A stretch of DNA of 64,000 bases, taken from contig CAIUSO010000050.1 in NCBI GenBank assembly GCA_903901875.1, positions 20,444 to 84,443 of the forward strand. Reading direction: 5' to 3'. Under the pieces are notes generated by a model that was not told the DNA's origin, made no database searches, and saw only the letters and a list, made by a program, of their open reading frames with translations. The number at the start of each line of letters is the position of its first letter. Position 1 is the stretch's first letter. A program made the position numbers and the translations under genes. This DNA is from an uncultured Geobacteraceae bacterium (GTDB lineage Bacteria > Desulfobacterota > Desulfuromonadia > Geobacterales > Pseudopelobacteraceae). Below, one piece after another: positions 59,964 through 64,000 of the stretch.

Positions 59964-60851
59964 CTATTCCGCTTCATACATCATTTTCATGCCGCTGGCC
60001 GCTCTCCCGAGCGGCCCGTTAAACGTTCCCTCGGTTCCCTCCACCAGCAGATCCAGGTAGTTTACCTTCTTTTTTGGAGGCTGCAGCAGTTCCGGTTCAC
60101 CGGAGATACCTGCCAGGCGTCCGGCCTCTTCTATGGCGTCCTGCAGGGTGCCGAGACGGTCCACCAGTTTGTGCTGCATCGCCTGTTCCCCCGTGAGAAT
60201 GCGCCCGTCGGCAATAATACGCACGGTTTCCACCGGCAATTTTCGCCCCTCCGCAACCGCCCGGATAAACTGCTCATGGGTGTTATCAATAACTGACTGG
60301 AGCATGGACCGATCTTCCGGAGAAAACTGCCGGAACGGGGAACCGGAATCCTTGAATTTTCCCGATTTAAGGGTAGAGGATTTGATGCCGATTTTATCCA
60401 TGAGAGATTCAATGTTTGACAGTTTGAGAATTACGCCGATGCTTGCGGTAATGGTACCCGGATTTGCGTAAATGAGGGTTGCCGGTGCCGAAATGTAATA
60501 TCCCCCGGAAGCGGCCAGACTTCCCATGGAGACGATGATTTTTTTGCGTGCGGCGAATTTCCTGACCTCCGAATAGATCTCCTGGGAGGGGCCCACAACT
60601 CCACCGGGGGAGTCAACCCGGAGCACAACCGCCTTGACAGAGTCCTGTTTGAGAAAATAGCGGAGTTGCCGGATCGGTTCCTTGGAATCAAGTATCATTC
60701 CCTTGACTTCAACGAGTCCAACCCCCTGTTTGATTACTCCGTGTCCTTCCTCTGACCCTATGATGACCGAGGCGATCTTGATCGACAACGCGAACAACAG
60801 GATGAAGGCAATAACGATGAGAAGGACAATGATACCGGTTTTTTTAGTCAT
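59964..60851 (-). CDS. sppA: Signal peptide peptidase SppA, short type
   Basis: 295 residues from ATG 60851 (GGTGG upstream); an in-frame ATG at 60869 is possible. One N-terminal membrane anchor (TGIIVLLIVIAFILLFALSI), then the ClpP-like fold: VDSPGGVVGPSQEIY, nucleophile Ser region VSMGSLAASGGYYIS and the general-base Lys in SGKFKDSGSPFRQFSPEDR. Degrades cleaved signal peptides in the membrane. It is half the length of Escherichia coli SppA, as in Gram-positive and many deltaproteobacterial forms that work as oligomers. Confidence 0.94.
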   Translation of the reverse strand: MTKKTGIIVLLIVIAFILLFALSIKIASVIIGSEEGHGVIKQGVGLVEVKGMILDSKEPIRQLRYFLKQDSVKAVVLRVDSPGGVVGPSQEIYSEVRKFAARKKIIVSMGSLAASGGYYISAPATLIYANPGTITASIGVILKLSNIESLMDKIGIKSSTLKSGKFKDSGSPFRQFSPEDRSMLQSVIDNTHEQFIRAVAEGRKLPVETVRIIADGRILTGEQAMQHKLVDRLGTLQDAIEEAGRLAGISGEPELLQPPKKKVNYLDLLVEGTEGTFNGPLGRAASGMKMMYEAE

Positions 60852-60913
60852 ATATATCCACCACTGCATATTTTGACTTTGAGGATTATCAGATTTCTGT
60901 TACATATCTGATC

Positions 60914-61387
60914 ATGAACATTCTGGTGATATCAGATACCCATGGCAACGTCAACCGCGCGTTGCTGGCCTGTGAACGTACGAAGCAGATCGATCTGATT
61001 CTGCATGCAGGTGATGGCAGTGCCGAGGCGGACCTGCTGCGGAGTGCCCTTGAGATTCCGGTCATTAACGTTGCGGGAAACTGCGATCCTGATTCGGGTG
61101 CCCCACGGGAATATTTCTGGCACTGTGAAGGGAAACGCTTTCTTATGACCCATGGGGATGCGTATCAGGTAAAGTCGGGCCTGGCCCGATTGCGTCAGCG
61201 GGGGCACGAATTGGGGGCCGATGGGGTCTTTTACGGACATACCCATGTGGCTCACTACGAAAACAGTTCGGGGATGATACTGCTCAATCCCGGAACATTG
61301 GCGAATCACGCCACGTATAGAAGTTATGCCCTGGTTATTGTCACTGCCGAAGAGATCCTCTGCCACCACTACGAAATAATCGATTAG
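60914..61387 (+). CDS. YfcE/MJ0936-type metallophosphodiesterase
   Basis: 157 residues. Calcineurin-like fold with LVISDTHGNVNRA, LHAGDGSAEADLL, NVAGNCD, LMTHGDAYQV and VFYGHTHVAHY, all metal ligands present. Family members hydrolyse phosphodiesters in vitro (YfcE); the biological substrate is unclear. Divergent from sppA with a 62-bp shared upstream region, and convergent with pssA, whose stop overlaps this one by a few bases. Confidence 0.92.
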   Translation: MNILVISDTHGNVNRALLACERTKQIDLILHAGDGSAEADLLRSALEIPVINVAGNCDPDSGAPREYFWHCEGKRFLMTHGDAYQVKSGLARLRQRGHELGADGVFYGHTHVAHYENSSGMILLNPGTLANHATYRSYALVIVTAEEILCHHYEIID

Positions 61388-62190
61388 GAAATTTCACCCT
61401 CTCTGTTGATGGACTCCCGCCCTTTCATGACCGCCTTTTCCAATCTCCGTCGCCGGGGCCAGGTAATAAGATAATCCAGGGGGCCGGAGAGGGTATAGAG
61501 CAGCAGCACGGAGAAGGTCATCACCACCGGTTCTGCGGCAACCACGATGAGAAGCACCACCGCCAGCAGTAAAAAACCGAACGGTTGCCGCTTGATCAGT
61601 GCCGGATCCTTAAAGGAGTTGTAGCGGAAATTGGATACCATTAAAAAAGCTAAAAAGTAGATGAGAGCCAGTATGGCCAGCTTTTTGTATGAACTTGGCC
61701 AGTTGAAATGATAAAAGAGCAGCACCGTTGAAGCGACCATACAGGCGGTAGCCGGGGTAGGGAGTCCCACGAAACGTTTGCTTTCAACCGTGTCTACCTG
61801 TACATTAAAGCGGGCCAGCCTGAGGGCTGCACAGACGAGAAAGAGAAATGCCGCTACCCAGCCGAGTCTGCCGAAGGGCTTGAGGGCCCATGAGTACATC
61901 AGCAACGCCGGGGTAACCCCAAAAGCAACCAGATCGGCGAGGGAATCGAATTCAACGCCAAACTTGCTGGTGGTACCGGTGATGCGGGCTATCTTGCCGT
62001 CAAGGCCGTCACAGATGGCTGAAATGAAAATCAACAGTGCAGCGGTACTGTAGTTGCCATTCAAGGTGGCAACCATACTGTAGAATCCGGCAAACAGGCT
62101 GCCTGCCGTCACAAGATTCGGTAGAATATAAATTCCCCGCTTCATGTTATCTCTCTTCAGAGCAGGTTTTTCCACGCTATCACCACTCAT
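61384..62190 (-). CDS. pssA: CDP-diacylglycerol--serine O-phosphatidyltransferase
   Basis: 268 residues from ATG 62190; an in-frame GTG at 62196 is possible. Polytopic membrane enzyme with the CDP-alcohol phosphotransferase motif spread over CDGLDGKIARITGTTSKFG and EFDSLADLVAFG, containing the expected D-G-x2-A-R-x8-G-x3-D-x3-D. Makes phosphatidylserine from CDP-diacylglycerol and serine. The gene for the next step, psd, is directly upstream on the same strand with a 16-bp gap, so the phosphatidylethanolamine pathway is an operon. Confidence 0.95.
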   Translation of the reverse strand: MSGDSVEKPALKRDNMKRGIYILPNLVTAGSLFAGFYSMVATLNGNYSTAALLIFISAICDGLDGKIARITGTTSKFGVEFDSLADLVAFGVTPALLMYSWALKPFGRLGWVAAFLFLVCAALRLARFNVQVDTVESKRFVGLPTPATACMVASTVLLFYHFNWPSSYKKLAILALIYFLAFLMVSNFRYNSFKDPALIKRQPFGFLLLAVVLLIVVAAEPVVMTFSVLLLYTLSGPLDYLITWPRRRRLEKAVMKGRESINREGEIS

Positions 62191-62206
62191 TGTCACCTAT
62201 CCTTGA

Positions 62207-62866
62207 TCACACGACTCGTGCCAACACGGTTTCTCCGGCAACGGTTATATCACCAAGCTTAACCAGCGGTGCCGTATCTGCGGGAAGGTATACATCAACC
62301 CGTGAGCCAAAACGAATCAGACCGTAACGCTCACTGCGGATCAGTCGATCACCGATACGGGGATAACTGATTATACGTCGTGCCACCAGTCCGGCAATCT
62401 GTACAAAGGCGATGCGGGCACCATCGGCAATTTCCATGACAATACCGTTTCGCTCGTTTTCGCAGGAGGCACGACCATCCCGGGCGTCAAAGAACTTACC
62501 CTCATGGTGGAAGGTGTCAAGTACGGTGCCGTCAAAAGGAGCCCTGTTGACATGGACGTTGAAGACGGACATGAAAATGCTGATTTTCAACGCCTCGGTT
62601 TTCAGCGGCGTCTCCGGTACCCGTTCAACAACGATGACCGTTCCGTCGCAGGGGGCCACGACGGCCGCCTTATCGGCCGGTGCCGTTCGTTCCGGATTAC
62701 GGAAAAAATAAAACACAAAAAGAGTGAGGAGGAATGCGATTCCGGCCGGGATCATGAGTACCGGGGAAAAGAGCCTCCAGGAGGCCACCGACAGCAGCAC
62801 CGTCAGACCTGTTGCATAGGCCATGAACGGGTAACCCTCTCGGGCAAACGGGGATGAATTATTCAT
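62207..62866 (-). CDS. psd: Phosphatidylserine decarboxylase, short proenzyme form
   Basis: 219 residues. Two N-terminal hydrophobic segments, then the core with APCDGTVIVVE, ISIFMSVFNVHVNRAP, FHHEGKFFDARDG and the self-cleavage site in LIRFGSRVDVYLP (Gly-Ser; the Ser becomes the pyruvoyl group). Short form common in deltaproteobacteria and archaea. Produces phosphatidylethanolamine. Lies between pssA and ilvC; the ilvC-psd-pssA order is typical of Geobacter-like genomes. Confidence 0.95.
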   Translation of the reverse strand: MNNSSPFAREGYPFMAYATGLTVLLSVASWRLFSPVLMIPAGIAFLLTLFVFYFFRNPERTAPADKAAVVAPCDGTVIVVERVPETPLKTEALKISIFMSVFNVHVNRAPFDGTVLDTFHHEGKFFDARDGRASCENERNGIVMEIADGARIAFVQIAGLVARRIISYPRIGDRLIRSERYGLIRFGSRVDVYLPADTAPLVKLGDITVAGETVLARVV

Positions 62867-62886
62867 TATACCTGCCTGAACGTGAA

Positions 62887-62917
62887 GACACCCCTCTCCT
62901 TGTGGAAGAGGGGTGTC
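62887..62917. repeat. REP-like hairpin between ilvC and psd
   Basis: GACACCCCTCT and AGAGGGGTGTC arms (11 bp) around ccttgtgga. The centre resembles the CCCTCTCCCCTTGTGGGAGAGGG terminus of the repeats at 17.6 and 18.1 kb, so it looks like a solo member of that family. It follows the ilvC stop and may limit read-through into psd, although no T-run follows. Confidence 0.65.
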
Positions 62918-62934
62918 AGAGTACGTAACGGTTT

Positions 62935-63969
<1,035 letters not shown>

Positions 63970-64000
63970 TTATCCGGTAAACCGGTCATCCTGATATGCA

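Noticed and set aside
62887..62917. Factor-independent terminator for ilvC
   Set aside because: The hairpin is strong but no T-run follows on the minus strand, so I list it as a REP-like hairpin, not a proven terminator.

Overview
This 64 kb window reads as chromosome from a mesophilic deltaproteobacterium, most likely of the Geobacter/Pelobacter group (Desulfuromonadota). That is an inference. It rests on the ilvC-psd-pssA gene order, the extreme density of hybrid histidine kinases, an RCKP-type rubredoxin-like miniprotein, and a response regulator ending in the CSYCKKIRDD cysteine module.

Bases 1-17.6 kb (plus strand, visibly GC-rich) hold a chemosensory/phosphorelay operon. In order: a HAMP-array hybrid kinase cut by the window edge, a TPR glycosyltransferase-like protein, a CheR-CheB fusion, three more kinases, two small receivers and a CheA without a P2 domain; a membrane metallophosphoesterase follows. 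No chemoreceptor, CheW or flagellar gene is present. At 17.56-18.2 kb two copies of a REP-like palindromic repeat frame a DUF559 nuclease gene, and a 17-bp stub of a second DUF559 copy marks a collapsed tandem array.

Bases 18.2-42.3 kb (minus strand, visibly AT-richer) hold 15 more signalling genes. They include a 1.5 kb-codon CheB-CheR-PAS-kinase-receiver fusion, a GGDEF regulator and an NtrC-type sigma-54 activator. By my count the window has 12 kinases (with CheA), 10 stand-alone regulators, about 27 receiver domains and 3 HPt domains. Only two of these proteins have a conventional output domain (GGDEF, sigma-54 AAA+/HTH), so the cluster looks like a many-input phosphorelay network.

Bases 42.3-54 kb are an accessory region built around a threefold repeated boundary. 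The 3' end of rodA plus a small YjfB-like gene (and, twice, the rubredoxin-like gene) occurs at 42.3-42.8, 50.7-51.0 and 53.4-54.0 kb. The rodA piece at 42704-42833 matches 53847-53976 over 130 bases with no difference that I can see. Cargo 1, between the first two copies, is a 12-repeat NHL lipoprotein and a 1753-residue protein with 55 perfect-register nonapeptide repeats followed by a matrixin/serralysin-like metalloprotease domain whose third zinc histidine is replaced. Cargo 2 is a DUF4160/DUF2442 pair and a hipBA module with three TCCGTACGGA operators spaced exactly 49 bp apart.

Bases 53.8-64 kb are housekeeping: rodA, mrdA, mreD, mreC (mreB absent here), gmhB, a type I DAHP synthase, sppA, a YfcE-type phosphodiesterase, pssA, psd and ilvC.

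The strongest candidates for something undescribed are the nonapeptide-metalloprotease system with its NHL partner, and the rodA-3'/YjfB boundary that has apparently been used more than once to accept cargo.
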